From contig VGZT01000004.1 of the NCBI GenBank assembly GCA_016872495.1, forward strand, positions 24,345 to 88,344: a stretch of DNA of 64,000 nucleotides, in the 5' to 3' direction. Positions 9,524 to 17,892 of the stretch are shown in pieces. The translations under genes were made by a program, and so were the position numbers. The notes under the pieces are model-generated. The model ran no database searches. It had not been told where the DNA came from and worked only from the letters and a program-made list of their open reading frames with translations. The stretch comes from SAR202 cluster bacterium. Lineage in GTDB: Bacteria; Chloroflexota; Dehalococcoidia; Lucifugimonadales; Lucifugimonadaceae. Numbering within the stretch: position 1 is the first letter of the stretch; each line of letters opens with the position of its first letter.

Positions 9524-9784
9524 CGCCGTCGCTTCGGCTCGCTGGTCCACCCGGGCATCGTGGGTGCCGTCGGACCTTCTGTTACTTCATGGTGACTGGA
9601 AGGCAGCCCTGGCTCCTGAACGCCTGCTCAAGATCGGCGCAGGAACTCAAGGCGACGCATCTGAGGCGCGCAACCGACAGGAAGAATCGCTGGCTCTGGC
9701 GCAGAAGCTGGGGATGAAACCGCGCACCAGGACGATCGTCGCCCGAGAGAAGATCATGCAGGCCCGAACGAGCCAGGTCCCGAC

Positions 9785-10615
9785 CTACTTGCCCCGGCGG
9801 CGGCCACTCCCGCCCATCCATGCGGCCGCCTTCCTGCGTGCCGATGGGGTGTCGAAAGCGGCGCGGAACTCTGCAAAGTATCTGACTGATCCCTGCGTGC
9901 CGAGCCCCAGCACGCTGCTAACGTTCATGAAGCGATAGCCAACTTCGATCCAGCGGCGGCAGTCCTCGGGATCGCCGAAGGTGGTCCCGAGCGCCTTGCC
10001 GGTGCCCCTGACACGATCGGCCATCTCGAGCATGATCTTCTCGACCTTCGGGTGGTGAATCTTGCCCGGAAAGCCCAGCGAGGCAGAGAGGTCGGTCGGG
10101 CCTACGAGCAGCACGTCGAAATGCTCGAGGGCCAGGATCTCGTCGACATTCTCGTAGGCCTCGACGCTCTCCATCTGAATGATCAGCAATGTCTCATCGT
10201 TGGCATGCTTGATGACGTCGTCCTGGGTCAAGCCCATCATGCCGCCAAACCACGGCGCGATGCCGCGCTCCCCGATCGGCGGGTACTTGGCGAAACGAAC
10301 GGAGTCCTTCGCTTCCTGAGGGGTGTCGACCTGGGGGACCATGACGCCGACCGCACCGACGTCGTACGCCTTCTTGATGTCGCCGGGATCGTTCCAGGCG
10401 ACCCGTATCACGCCGGCAACGCCAGCCTGGCGCGCCATCACGCAGATCGGGCCGATCGACTCGGTGCCCCACGGCTCGTGCTCCTGGTCGATCCAGACCC
10501 AGTCAGGCCGCGTCTGGAACACCGCTGCGGCCACGTACGGTTCCCTGGAGAACATACCGGTACCCAGGCAGAGTTCACCGTTGCGCAACCGCTTCTTGAT
10601 GTCGCTGGGGTACAT
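9785..10615 (-). CDS. HpcH/HpaI aldolase (2-keto-3-deoxy acid aldolase type)
   Basis: This 276-aa protein is a (beta/alpha)8 metal-dependent aldolase that reversibly cleaves 2-keto-3-deoxy or 4-hydroxy-2-keto acids to pyruvate and an aldehyde. The expected residues are in place: the general-base His in WIDQEHEP, Arg in VIRVAWND, metal-binding Glu in IQMESVEA and Asp in GPTDLSASLG. The ATG start was chosen because CGAGG sits five bases upstream; a GTG two codons earlier is also possible. This is the most canonical of the three aldolase-family genes in the window. Confidence 0.85.
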   Translation of the reverse strand: MYPSDIKKRLRNGELCLGTGMFSREPYVAAAVFQTRPDWVWIDQEHEPWGTESIGPICVMARQAGVAGVIRVAWNDPGDIKKAYDVGAVGVMVPQVDTPQEAKDSVRFAKYPPIGERGIAPWFGGMMGLTQDDVIKHANDETLLIIQMESVEAYENVDEILALEHFDVLLVGPTDLSASLGFPGKIHHPKVEKIMLEMADRVRGTGKALGTTFGDPEDCRRWIEVGYRFMNVSSVLGLGTQGSVRYFAEFRAAFDTPSARRKAAAWMGGSGRRRGK

Positions 10616-10722
10616 GGGCACCTCGGGTGGATCTTGCGAGCCGGGGTTGAGTTCGACGGAGCCGGCAGATGATAGCGGAAAACCGGGATCTCGAACGCCT
10701 GGACCGACCGCTAGACGTCCGC

Positions 10723-12189
10723 CTAGCGGCCGCCCGCGATGCGGTAGACGCGCCCGTCGAAGGCGGTGATATAGAGCTCCCCCGCAAGGTCCTGCCCGAA
10801 CGACGAGATCTGCAGATCGGTATCAAGCAGCTGCCGCGCCGCGACCACCCTGCCGTCGATCCTGCGCAGGCCCCAGATGATGCCGGAGCAGAAATCGGCA
10901 TACAGGTAGACGCCGGCCAGCCCGGGGATCGATGCTCCTCGATACACATAGCCACCGGTAACAGCACAGCCAGGCTCACGGGTGGGGTACTCAACCACCG
11001 GCGGTATCAACCCGGACATGTCACAAGGCGTGGACCGGTAGCAATGCGCACCCTCCATCACATTCCACCCGTAGTTGCCGCCCTTCGTGACCACGTTTAC
11101 CTCTTCCCAGGCGTTCTGACCGACATCGCCGGCCCAGAGTTCGCCGGTCGACCGGTCGAACGAGAATCGGAACGGGTTGCGAAACCCGTAGGCCCATATC
11201 TCAGTCAATGCCTCGGTCGCCGGGCGGCCGACAAATGGATTGTCGTTCGGCACCGAATAGCCCTGCCTTGCGCCGCCCCGACCCGGATCGATCCTTAGAA
11301 TCGAGCCGAGCAACGTCGCCAGGTTCTGTCCGTTGCCCTGGGGATCGCCACCGCTACCACCGTCCCCGAGCGCCACATACAGGTATCCGTCCGGCCCGAA
11401 ATCGATCATCCCGCCGTTGTGATTCGAAAACGGCTGCCCTACCTCGAGCACGACCTGCTCGCTTGCGGGGTCGGCTCTTCCGGCCGCGGCGTCGGCCACA
11501 AACCGGCTGATCACTGATCGCCTGGGGTTCGTCGCCGAGTAGTGCACGTAGAAACGCCCGTTGTGCGCGTAGTCCGGGTCGAACGCTAACCCCAGCAAGC
11601 CCTCTTCATTCCCCTGGGTAGATACGCGGTCTGAAATATCCAGGAACAGCTCAGCTCCAGATGGCGGGGATGCCAGCGATAGAAGGCGGACGCGTCCGGC
11701 CTGCTCGACGACTACCGCCCTGCGCGACCCGTCAGGGACTTCTGCGAAGTACAGCAGCCGCCTGCCAAGAGCTCCGTCGTTCAACGATGGAAAGGCGGGC
11801 ACGACTGCAATCGGGGGTATCACGTTGCCCGGCACAGGAATGGCGGGCGATGTGGGGGCAGGCGCTTGCGTCGGTGACACGACCACCGTCGCCGTGGGCG
11901 GCGCGACCGCCGTGGGCGGCACCGGTACGGTCGCCGTGGGCGGCGCGGTCGCCGTGGCCCGCGGCACGGATGGCGCCGTCGCCGTGGCCCGCACCGGTAC
12001 GGTCGCCGTCGCCGACGGCGGCAGCACCGTGGGAGTGGCGGAGGCCGCCACGCGCGTCGAGCCGGCCGCTGGCGATGGCGTCACGTCGACGGGCGACTCC
12101 GCGGGGTCGAGAACGTTCGTACAGGCGGCGAGGACCACCGGCACAGTCATGAAAATCAACAGCGACCGCACGAGGCAGTTTCTCCTCAT
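10723..12189 (-). CDS. PQQ-dependent sugar dehydrogenase, lipoprotein
   Basis: This looks like a secreted, lipid-anchored soluble aldose/sorbosone dehydrogenase with a six-bladed propeller that uses PQQ. The N-terminus from the ATG (MRRNCLVRS) is a signal peptide ending in a lipobox with Cys near residue 22. A Pro-Thr-Ala-Val linker of about 90 residues follows, then the catalytic domain with EGLLGLAFDPDY, NHNGGMIDFGPDGYLYVALGDGGSGG and RNPFRFSFDRSTGELWAGDVGQNAWEE. Length is 488 aa. The linker is low-complexity and repetitive. The gene diverges from the LOG-like gene with only 20 bases between starts. I see no PQQ biosynthesis genes in the window. Confidence 0.87.
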   Translation of the reverse strand: MRRNCLVRSLLIFMTVPVVLAACTNVLDPAESPVDVTPSPAAGSTRVAASATPTVLPPSATATVPVRATATAPSVPRATATAPPTATVPVPPTAVAPPTATVVVSPTQAPAPTSPAIPVPGNVIPPIAVVPAFPSLNDGALGRRLLYFAEVPDGSRRAVVVEQAGRVRLLSLASPPSGAELFLDISDRVSTQGNEEGLLGLAFDPDYAHNGRFYVHYSATNPRRSVISRFVADAAAGRADPASEQVVLEVGQPFSNHNGGMIDFGPDGYLYVALGDGGSGGDPQGNGQNLATLLGSILRIDPGRGGARQGYSVPNDNPFVGRPATEALTEIWAYGFRNPFRFSFDRSTGELWAGDVGQNAWEEVNVVTKGGNYGWNVMEGAHCYRSTPCDMSGLIPPVVEYPTREPGCAVTGGYVYRGASIPGLAGVYLYADFCSGIIWGLRRIDGRVVAARQLLDTDLQISSFGQDLAGELYITAFDGRVYRIAGGR

Positions 12190-12209
12190 CCCGGTGATAC
12201 GATCACTCG

Positions 12210-12881
12210 ATGCCAAACGATGCGGAATCGAAGACCTTGCAGGCTTCGCCGAGCCGGGCGAGCCATGGCGACCTATCAAACTTCCCACACATGGCCGTTG
12301 GTGTCATGGGATCGGCTGGCGGCGAACTGTCGCCTGAGACCAGAGCGCTCCTCAGGCAACTCGGCCGGGAGATAGGCAGGCGAGGTTACGTCCTGGTGAC
12401 CGGAGCCTGCCCGGGGCTTCCGCACGAAGCTGTCCTCGGCGCCAAATCGGCGGGCGGCATGGTGGTCGGCATCTCGCCTGCCCTGAATCTCCGTGATCAT
12501 CTGGTCAACTATGCGTCGCCGTCGCGCGGCTACGACCTCATCGTTTACACGGGCAGCGGACTGATGGGGCGCGAGGTCGAGAACATCCGCACCTGCGACG
12601 TCGTGGTGTTTGCCGGAGGCCGATCCGGCACCCTCGGCGAGTTCGCGATCGCCTACGACGAATCCAAAGTGATCGGAGTGCTCACGGGCACTGGCGGTAT
12701 CGCCGATCACATCGCAACTATCGTGAAGATGGTCAACAAGAGGACTGGCGCCATTATCTGCCAGAACTCCGATCCCGTAGCTCTGCTGGATGAGCTGGAG
12801 CAGGCCTACCGGCGGAACGTCCTGCCACGCTACCTGAAGGCGCTCCGAGAGCAACAGCCGGACGGCGTCCTGGAGCGCTGA
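12210..12881 (+). CDS. LOG-family / TIGR00725-like nucleotide-binding protein
   Basis: This 223-aa protein has the Rossmann-like SLOG fold. Visible marks are VGVMGSAGG near residue 30, VTGACPGLPHEAVLGAK, and GGRSGTLGEF, a variant of the PGGxGTxxE motif of lysine-decarboxylase-like (LOG) proteins. Related proteins bind or hydrolyse nucleotides, including cytokinin riboside phosphates, but the TIGR00725-type branch has no settled function. The first ATG adds about 27 residues before the conserved core, so a downstream start such as the ATG that opens MAVGVMGS is possible. The stop is followed by a hairpin before the converging RRM gene. Confidence 0.75.
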   Translation: MPNDAESKTLQASPSRASHGDLSNFPHMAVGVMGSAGGELSPETRALLRQLGREIGRRGYVLVTGACPGLPHEAVLGAKSAGGMVVGISPALNLRDHLVNYASPSRGYDLIVYTGSGLMGREVENIRTCDVVVFAGGRSGTLGEFAIAYDESKVIGVLTGTGGIADHIATIVKMVNKRTGAIICQNSDPVALLDELEQAYRRNVLPRYLKALREQQPDGVLER

Positions 12882-12895
12882 TCACCTGGGACCGG

Positions 12896-12922
12896 AGCCG
12901 CGCCGGCAGACGGGGCGCGGCT
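12896..12922. terminator. Hairpin between convergent genes
   Basis: A 9-bp perfect stem (agccgcgcc / ggcgcggct) with a 9-base loop lies between the stops of two converging genes (12881 and 12931). It has no T-run, so it may be a weak or Rho-assisted terminator. Confidence 0.4.
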
Positions 12923-12930
12923 GGCCCTGC

Positions 12931-13242
12931 CTATCGCCGGTCGGGTGTCGCACCGTAGGCGCCAGCCCGATTGACGCCGCCTGCGCTGGGGGCCGGCCTG
13001 ACCATTGCCTCGTTCACGGTTATGCGGCGACCAAACGACTCGGTACCGTTCAACCGGGCGATCGCCTCGGCCGACGACTCCTCATCGCCCATCTCGACAA
13101 AGCCAAAGCCGCGGGATCGCCTGGTCTCCCGATCGACGACCACCTTCGCCGTTACCACCGGTCCAACCTTCTCGAACAGGGCCTGAAGCTCGAAGTCCGT
13201 AACCGAGAACGCCAGGTTGCCCACGAACAGGTTCTTGCCCAA
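12931..13242 (-). CDS. RNA-binding protein with a single RRM domain
   Basis: This 103-aa protein is almost entirely one RRM. RNP2 is LFVGNL at residues 5-10 and RNP1 is RGFGFVEM near 44-51. The C-terminal tail is short, Gly/Arg/Pro-rich and disordered. Bacterial and cyanobacterial Rbp-like proteins of this size bind single-stranded RNA and are often cold-induced. The 5' leader region cannot be assigned a regulatory structure by eye. High confidence in the fold; RNA targets unknown. Confidence 0.9.
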   Translation of the reverse strand: MGKNLFVGNLAFSVTDFELQALFEKVGPVVTAKVVVDRETRRSRGFGFVEMGDEESSAEAIARLNGTESFGRRITVNEAMVRPAPSAGGVNRAGAYGATPDRR

Positions 13243-13763
13243 AGCATCTCCTCCAGGCGCTTCCGTTCGGTCGAGTCTTCCATCACCACCATCAGGTAAT
13301 TTCGACCAACCCGGAGCGCATTAACGTCGTCAAGGCGGCCCAATAAGCTTCAATCAGCGGAATCTCAACATCGCTACCCCGGTGCGTAGCATGGGTTCAG
13401 GTATGCCACTGCGCTTGACCTCGGTGGCAGGTCGTGGACAGGGATCGGAACGTGTCCATGCGCACGGGCAGCTTGGTGCGGCATCCTATCTCAGGGTTTC
13501 CCCGGCTGTCATCAGGCGCGTGTCTTTTTGTGTGAATATTCCTGGTGATCGTGATGATGTCTTACCGCGTCTTTTTCTAATCGTGAGTCGGCTATTCCTC
13601 GAGCATTTCGGTCAGGTAATTGCCAATCGCCGGGTGATGAAGCCGGCCAGATCCCGGGTGAAAATCCACGGCGCGTATCTCCGGAGGCCGCCCGAAATCA
13701 CGGATTTGCGCAGTCCTGATGGCGTGCGGCCACCAGTTGCCAGCTAGCACCCTGCGAGACCTA
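13243..13763. other. Non-coding stretch, no gene seen
   Basis: About 520 bases upstream of the RRM gene hold no frame that reads like protein on either strand. No repeat or RNA structure stood out. The stretch is slightly less GC-rich than its surroundings and borders the decayed regulator gene. Confidence 0.4.
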
Positions 13764-13777
13764 ACCCGAATTCGGGT
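13764..13777. promoter_or_regulatory. 14-bp perfect palindrome, operator-like
   Basis: ACCCGAATTCGGGT is perfectly symmetric and ends 7 bases before the ATG of the regulator-like broken gene at 13785. That position fits an autoregulatory operator. This is inference from symmetry and placement only. Confidence 0.45.
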
Positions 13778-13784
13778 GACACCG

Positions 13785-14187
13785 ATGGCCAACCGTGATG
13801 CTGGCGCAGCCGGCGGGCAGAGATCTTCGCCGGAGGTCGAGTTCCGCTACGAAATCCTGCACTTGCTCAGGCGCCATGGCGGGATGGACGGACACACGCT
13901 GCCCACTCTGAAGCAGCTCGCTGCCGGGACCCGCAAGGGCGGCGCCGATATCCGTCGAAGCTGAACGGTTGCAGGCCCTCGAGCGCACACGCGGCCACCA
14001 CATCACGGGTGGCGACAGGAACCCCTCCTACGAGATCACCATCGAAGGCCTGTTCATGCTCCACAAGCAAGAGCACGTCTTCAAGCCAAGGTTTTTCGAC
14101 GAGGCGCTGCGCGCCAGTTCATTAGAGGGGAAGGAAAACTTCGGCGGGCAGCGACCTCGAAGCCCGGCGACGAACGCAGGACCGTAA
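13785..14187 (+). pseudogene. Frameshifted transcriptional-regulator-like gene (GntR-type winged helix?)
   Basis: Two consecutive frames read as one protein. The first runs from MANRDAGAAGG through FRYEILHLLRRHG and LPTLKQLAAGTRKGGADI. The sense then continues one base over, as SVEAERLQALERTRGHHITGG, then YEITIEGLFMLHKQEHVF. The shift lies near 13945-13955. The first part looks like the N-terminal helix-turn-helix of GntR-type regulators (a helix, then LPT-LKQLA), and the second like the recognition helix, wing and ligand domain. Only about 130 residues exist in all, so it is also truncated. A symmetric operator-like site precedes the start. Family assignment is tentative; the frame disruption is directly visible. 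Confidence 0.4.
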
Positions 14188-14235
14188 CCGACAGCAGACG
14201 GCAATAGTTCCCACCGTCGACCTGTGATTTCCCGC

Positions 14236-14400
14236 TTACGCGCGAGGGCCGCGCTTCAGCTTCAAGCGAAGCCAGAGCACGGCCCAGGTAAGCGACGTGA
14301 CCAGTAGCGAATATGCAATTACGACCGGGAAGGCGACGGTCCTGCAATACAGGACCGTTTCCCCCTCACGTCTCGGGGTGATGCCCTCCCGCCGGCTTAA
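14236..14400 (-). other. Possible small single-membrane-helix peptide or gene remnant
   Basis: A frame ending at a TAA (14236-14238) reads TVAFPVVIAYSLLVTSLTWA followed by LWLRLKLKRGPRA, a clean transmembrane helix with a positive tail. There is no ATG, GTG or TTG upstream in frame; a CTG with GAGGGG upstream is the nearest candidate. It lies just downstream of the zinc-ribbon gene on the same strand. It could be a tiny membrane protein with an unusual start or the 3' end of a lost gene. Confidence 0.25.
14336..14358. repeat. Perfect 9-bp inverted repeat (hairpin)
   Basis: ACGGTCCTG and CAGGACCGT flank a 5-base spacer. On the plus strand the stem is followed by TTTCCCCC, so it could form a terminator-like hairpin. 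Confidence 0.4.
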
Positions 14401-14419
14401 TAGCCGAACCTGAGAGCCC

Positions 14420-14569
14420 CTAGACCTTGCCGATCCTGAAAACCTTGGTCTTGCAGACCGGGCAAGTGCCCTGGGCAGCCGCGCGCCCGTTCTTCATCTT
14501 CGTTGGCTTCATATTCGTGATGCTGCGCTTCGTGCGGCACTTGAAACAATAGGCCTGGACTGCTGGCAT
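14420..14569 (-). CDS. DUF5679-like 49-aa zinc-ribbon protein
   Basis: This very small protein (49 aa) has two Cys pairs, CFKC (residues 8-11) and CPVC (36-39), separated by a basic stretch with TNMKPTKMKNGRAAAQGT. That is a complete zinc ribbon of the kind found in DUF5679 proteins, which are short, basic and probably bind nucleic acid or ribosomes. The start ATG has a near-ideal AGGAGGT seven bases upstream, strong evidence that it is translated. It is intact although it lies inside a decayed stretch. Function unknown. Confidence 0.8.
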   Translation of the reverse strand: MPAVQAYCFKCRTKRSITNMKPTKMKNGRAAAQGTCPVCKTKVFRIGKV

Positions 14570-14711
14570 CTACACACCTCCTATAGATAACCCGGCTTGA
14601 CCATAGCTATCGCAAAGCTACTTGTCAAGTATTTCTTTCGAATCCTCATACCTGATCCATTAATAAAACGCGGGCCGGTCACAGAGTATCCCAGCCTGAT
14701 TTGCCGTTCCT

Positions 14712-15534
14712 TTAGAGGACGCGGCCAGTGCTCTCTCCGGACGGAAGATGTCCGGAAAATACGATCCCGCGGTTTTTCAACGCCTCAACAGGCACCCTCT
14801 TGCGGGACTTCGTGGAGAGCCTTGTGTCCCAGTCGAAGGTCGGGCGCCACGTTTGCTCGGCAATCTGAGCGAGGTTGCGGAAAAGGTCCCCGGTTAGTAC
14901 CCCGATTTTTCCAACGGATTCCACGAGGACGCACTGGTGGCCTGGCGCATGACCTTTCCAGGGCGGCGTCCTTATCCGGGACGCCAACTGGTGCTCGCCC
15001 CGCACCAGCTGCAACCGCCCAGGCTTCTCGAGGGGCCGGATGCTGCGTTCGAACGCCTCATTCCGGTTGCCGGGCCGCAGGGAGTGTTCCCAGTCGTTGG
15101 CCCCAAGCAGTAGGTCCTACTGGGAAACACGGGCCGCGGGCTTGCGTCCCTCCACGTGACCTTCCACCCGATGCGGTCGCGGTGGCAACGGGTAACCGCG
15201 ACTGCGTCGATCAGATTCAGGCTCCCGAGCAGTTCGCCAGGCTTGCCCGTGTGTCCGTGCGGCCCCGGCCCCTTCCCCATGTCGACCAGTACTCGAGGCC
15301 CACCCGTTCCAGCGGCAATCAGATGACCCTGCCACTGCGAGCGGTATTTGCCACCTGGTTCAGCGCGAACGAGCGACAGGGCCCCCACGCCGCGCCGGGA
15401 ACCCCCCTGTACACCACGCCAGGCCCCCGTTCGGGACCGGGGTGATCATGGACCGTCGAAACTGTGAAATCGCCGATACGCGGGCTCGTTGCCCTGGATT
15501 CACTCCCAACGTCGGTCCCGTTGCCCCACCCCAT
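14712..15534 (-). pseudogene. MBL-fold metallo-hydrolase broken by two frameshifts
   Basis: Three successive minus-strand frames join into one MBL-fold protein. Piece 1 (from 15534) gives IGDFTVSTVHD and WGPCRSFALNQ. Piece 2 (from about 15352) gives KYRSQWQGHLI, RVLVDMGKGPGPHGHTG and VAVTRCHRDRIGW, a degenerate form of the HxHxDH zinc motif. Piece 3 (from about 15120) gives LLLGANDWEHSLRPGNRNEAF, APGHQCVLVES and GVLTGDLFRNLAQIAE. Breaks lie near 15352 and 15120, and the zinc-motif residues have also changed. The protein is certainly inactive as one polypeptide. An intact MBL hydrolase of similar size is at 27843-28685. Confidence 0.75.
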
Positions 15535-15545
15535 TCCCCCGACAG

Positions 15546-16430
15546 CTAGTAGGGCATCGTTCGCTGGCTGTGCTTCCTTCCCGCCACGGCGGTGTCCTCG
15601 CGGCCGCCTGAAATGACGCGCGCCCCTGAATCGATCACCTTCCCGATCGTTTCAGGCGTGGCGCCCGACAGGAAAGCGATCCCGTTCTCCCGGCAAGCCC
15701 GGGAGACCCGGTCATGCGCCTCCTGCATCTCAGGTGGGTAAGGGTCCCGCCGGATCGTCTTGTACCCCAGTGCCATGGAAAGGTCGCCGGGGCCCATCTC
15801 GGCGAACCCGATCCCCGGCACACGCATGATCTGTTCGACGTTCGACACCGCACGCGGGCTCTCGATCTTCACCCCCAGCAGCAGCTCGCCCGCCGGGTTC
15901 AGCGGCCACGGATCGCACTTGTCGATGTAGTCGTCCCGTGAGACGCCCCAGACTCTGGTTGCGGTTGGCTCAGATCCAACCCCCCGGGTCCCGGTGCCAA
16001 GGCCCTTCCCTACCCCGGCCTTGTTGATCGGGTAACGGCAAGACTCGACGAACGCTCGGACGGCGTCCGGGCTCTCGGCCATGCACAACAGAATTCCGTG
16101 CACACCCCGCGCGAGGATCTGCCTCACCTGCCATGAGTTATACCGGATGACCGGCTCCGAGGTGCCGTCGGCGGGGAGTTCCACGATCACGGGCGGCGTC
16201 CGATGGCCACTCTTCGTCGGACCACCGTCGCAGAGGCCCCGCATGTACTCGGCCAGGCCGGTCATGTCGAAAGCCCCGTGCTCCATCCCCACGTTGATGT
16301 AGTCCGCCCAGGTATGGGCGTCCTTCTTGCCCTGCTCATAGGTGAGGACCGCGCCGGTATGCCCACCGGTGTAGTAGATCGGCTGGTTCCCCTCAAGCAG
16401 TTCGACCGCCCGATTGATGCGCTTGGCCAT
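15546..16430 (-). CDS. HpcH/HpaI aldolase-family protein (paralog B)
   Basis: This 294-aa protein matches paralog A (1631-2518) along its whole length: INRAVELLEGNQPIYYTG at the start, NVGMEHGAFDMTGL, VKIESPRAVSNVE at the metal-site strand and FAEMGPGDLSMALG near 210. The MAKRINRAV start was chosen because it matches the paralog's start and has GAGGGAG nine bases upstream. Metal-dependent aldol cleavage or citrate-lyase-like chemistry is expected from the family; the substrate is unknown. It stands directly beside the broken MBL gene on the same strand. Confidence 0.75.
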   Translation of the reverse strand: MAKRINRAVELLEGNQPIYYTGGHTGAVLTYEQGKKDAHTWADYINVGMEHGAFDMTGLAEYMRGLCDGGPTKSGHRTPPVIVELPADGTSEPVIRYNSWQVRQILARGVHGILLCMAESPDAVRAFVESCRYPINKAGVGKGLGTGTRGVGSEPTATRVWGVSRDDYIDKCDPWPLNPAGELLLGVKIESPRAVSNVEQIMRVPGIGFAEMGPGDLSMALGYKTIRRDPYPPEMQEAHDRVSRACRENGIAFLSGATPETIGKVIDSGARVISGGREDTAVAGRKHSQRTMPY

Positions 16431-16517
16431 GCGACGCGACTCCCTCATGCTGAATCCGACTCGGGCGAAAATTACACGATAAGGCAAGACTGCGTACGCA
16501 AGTGACCGCGCGAGGCC

Positions 16518-17024
16518 TCATGGCATACGTGCGACCAGCTTCAAACAGTTCTCGGTCGACAGCTCGCAGAGCAGGACCAGGTTCCCCGCGACCACGTAGG
16601 CACGGTACTGGGTCCGGTTGCCAAGCGACGTGATGATGCCTCCACCGATATTGGAGTTGGGCGACCGCCCGATCGCTTCGAGCGCCGCGTCTGCGCCCGC
16701 TCCCGTGGCGTCGCCGTGTGAGGGGTAGATCCTGACTTCAATATCGCGTTGGTCGTAGAAGCCGTACCAGACTGCCGTTGCGCCCGGAAGCAGGCTGGCG
16801 TCCAGCTCCTTCGATTTCTTCCAGCCAGCCCCGACCAGCACATCGATCGTGAACACTCCGTCGGGCCGCACGGTGGCGCTTTCACCTTGTCCGCTTGCGG
16901 GCGCCTGCGGACTCGACGTCGCCTGGGCATTGGTCTCATCACCGCCGCAGCTGACCGAAGCGCCGATTAACAACAGCACAAAGAGCGGCAAGAGTAGCGA
17001 GGCTGGCCTGATGCGCTTGCTCAT
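16518..17024 (-). CDS. Putative lipoprotein, unknown function
   Basis: This 168-aa protein starts MSKRIRPASLLLPLFVLLL, a signal peptide, and reaches Cys in GASVSCGG, a plausible but not ideal lipobox. A short Ala/Ser/Gln linker leads to a domain of about 120 residues with FTIDVLVGAGWKKSKELD and LCELSTENCLKLV, whose two Cys could pair. It is exported and probably membrane-anchored. I do not recognise the domain. The ATG start was chosen because the signal peptide begins there; the frame stays open seven codons further. Confidence 0.6.
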   Translation of the reverse strand: MSKRIRPASLLLPLFVLLLIGASVSCGGDETNAQATSSPQAPASGQGESATVRPDGVFTIDVLVGAGWKKSKELDASLLPGATAVWYGFYDQRDIEVRIYPSHGDATGAGADAALEAIGRSPNSNIGGGIITSLGNRTQYRAYVVAGNLVLLCELSTENCLKLVARMP

Positions 17025-17256
17025 TGAATCGATCCTCGGTGACATGCACTTGTGAGCGAGGGCTAGATATTACCGGGGTCGCCGCTGGCTTCTGCCGCCT
17101 CGAGAGAAGCCGGAGATTCCTCCACGCAAGCTTCCAGGTGGCGCGGCAGTCGGGGTTGCGAGCGGCAAGCAGGTCGCGCAGCGTGGCCTGTCGGGGACGC
17201 CTGGTCGCCCGCCGGGTCCCCGGGGTCCATCCCCGGATGGTCCCGGCTTGTTCACG

Positions 17257-17892
17257 TCACCTGCCCTCTGGCTGGTCAGAACCGGGTTCCGATTCCGGCC
17301 CCTTCAGTAGATCCATTGCCTGGCGCAGGGCATCCTCGGCGTCAGAGCCAGCCTTCCGCGCCGCCAGGTGAAACGAGCGGGCATGCGTGACATCGCACAG
17401 GGCGCATCTGTCTGCTGGTTTCCCGCGTTCGCTCTTCTTCTTCCTGCGTTCCTTGCTCGAGGGAGGCGCTACGGATCGCTGCTTCGAAAGCCGGTCGAGC
17501 TCGCCGAAGTAGACCAGTTCGGCCTTCTCCAGAGCGGCGCGAATCGCCAGATCGAACGAAGCCTCCCTTAGGTCACGTACCGCTTTCGCTGCGGCAGTAG
17601 TTTTAATCTCACCTAGCTGCAGGACCCATCGATCCCTCGGACCGCATAGCTCAGCGCACGCGTCGGCGGGATGCAGGACGGGGGCGGGCACGCGTTCATC
17701 CACCGGCGAGACGGACGGTCCTGCCGCCAGCTCTTCTCGGTAGACCTGGCACTGTCCGCAGGCGCATTCGCAGGCCGTCCTGGCGTCATGGTTCACGTAA
17801 CAGGCGCAGAACCGGAACGCCCCCGCAGGCGTGCGTTCACGATCGCCGTGGTTGGGGCAGTTTTCGAATCCGTGGATGGAACAGCGCGCCAT
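17257..17892 (-). CDS. Cysteine-rich hypothetical protein
   Basis: I do not recognise this 211-aa protein. The first 50 residues hold many Cys and His (CSIHGFENCPNHGD, FCACYVNH, CECACGQC), enough for two or more zinc sites. The middle is a charged helix-rich stretch (IKTTAAAKAVRDLREASFDL) that ends in a Lys/Arg/Ser-rich run. A further CALCDVTHARSFH follows near residue 165, and the C-terminus is acidic. It has no signal peptide or membrane helix. A nucleic-acid or protein adaptor role would fit, but that is a guess. Confidence 0.5.
   Translation of the reverse strand: MARCSIHGFENCPNHGDRERTPAGAFRFCACYVNHDARTACECACGQCQVYREELAAGPSVSPVDERVPAPVLHPADACAELCGPRDRWVLQLGEIKTTAAAKAVRDLREASFDLAIRAALEKAELVYFGELDRLSKQRSVAPPSSKERRKKKSERGKPADRCALCDVTHARSFHLAARKAGSDAEDALRQAMDLLKGPESEPGSDQPEGR

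Noticed and set aside
9564..9938. A 124-codon plus-strand frame downstream of the second dehydrogenase
   Set aside because: It overlaps the 3' end of the well-supported aldolase gene on the other strand, has no family-like sequence and no ribosome-binding site.
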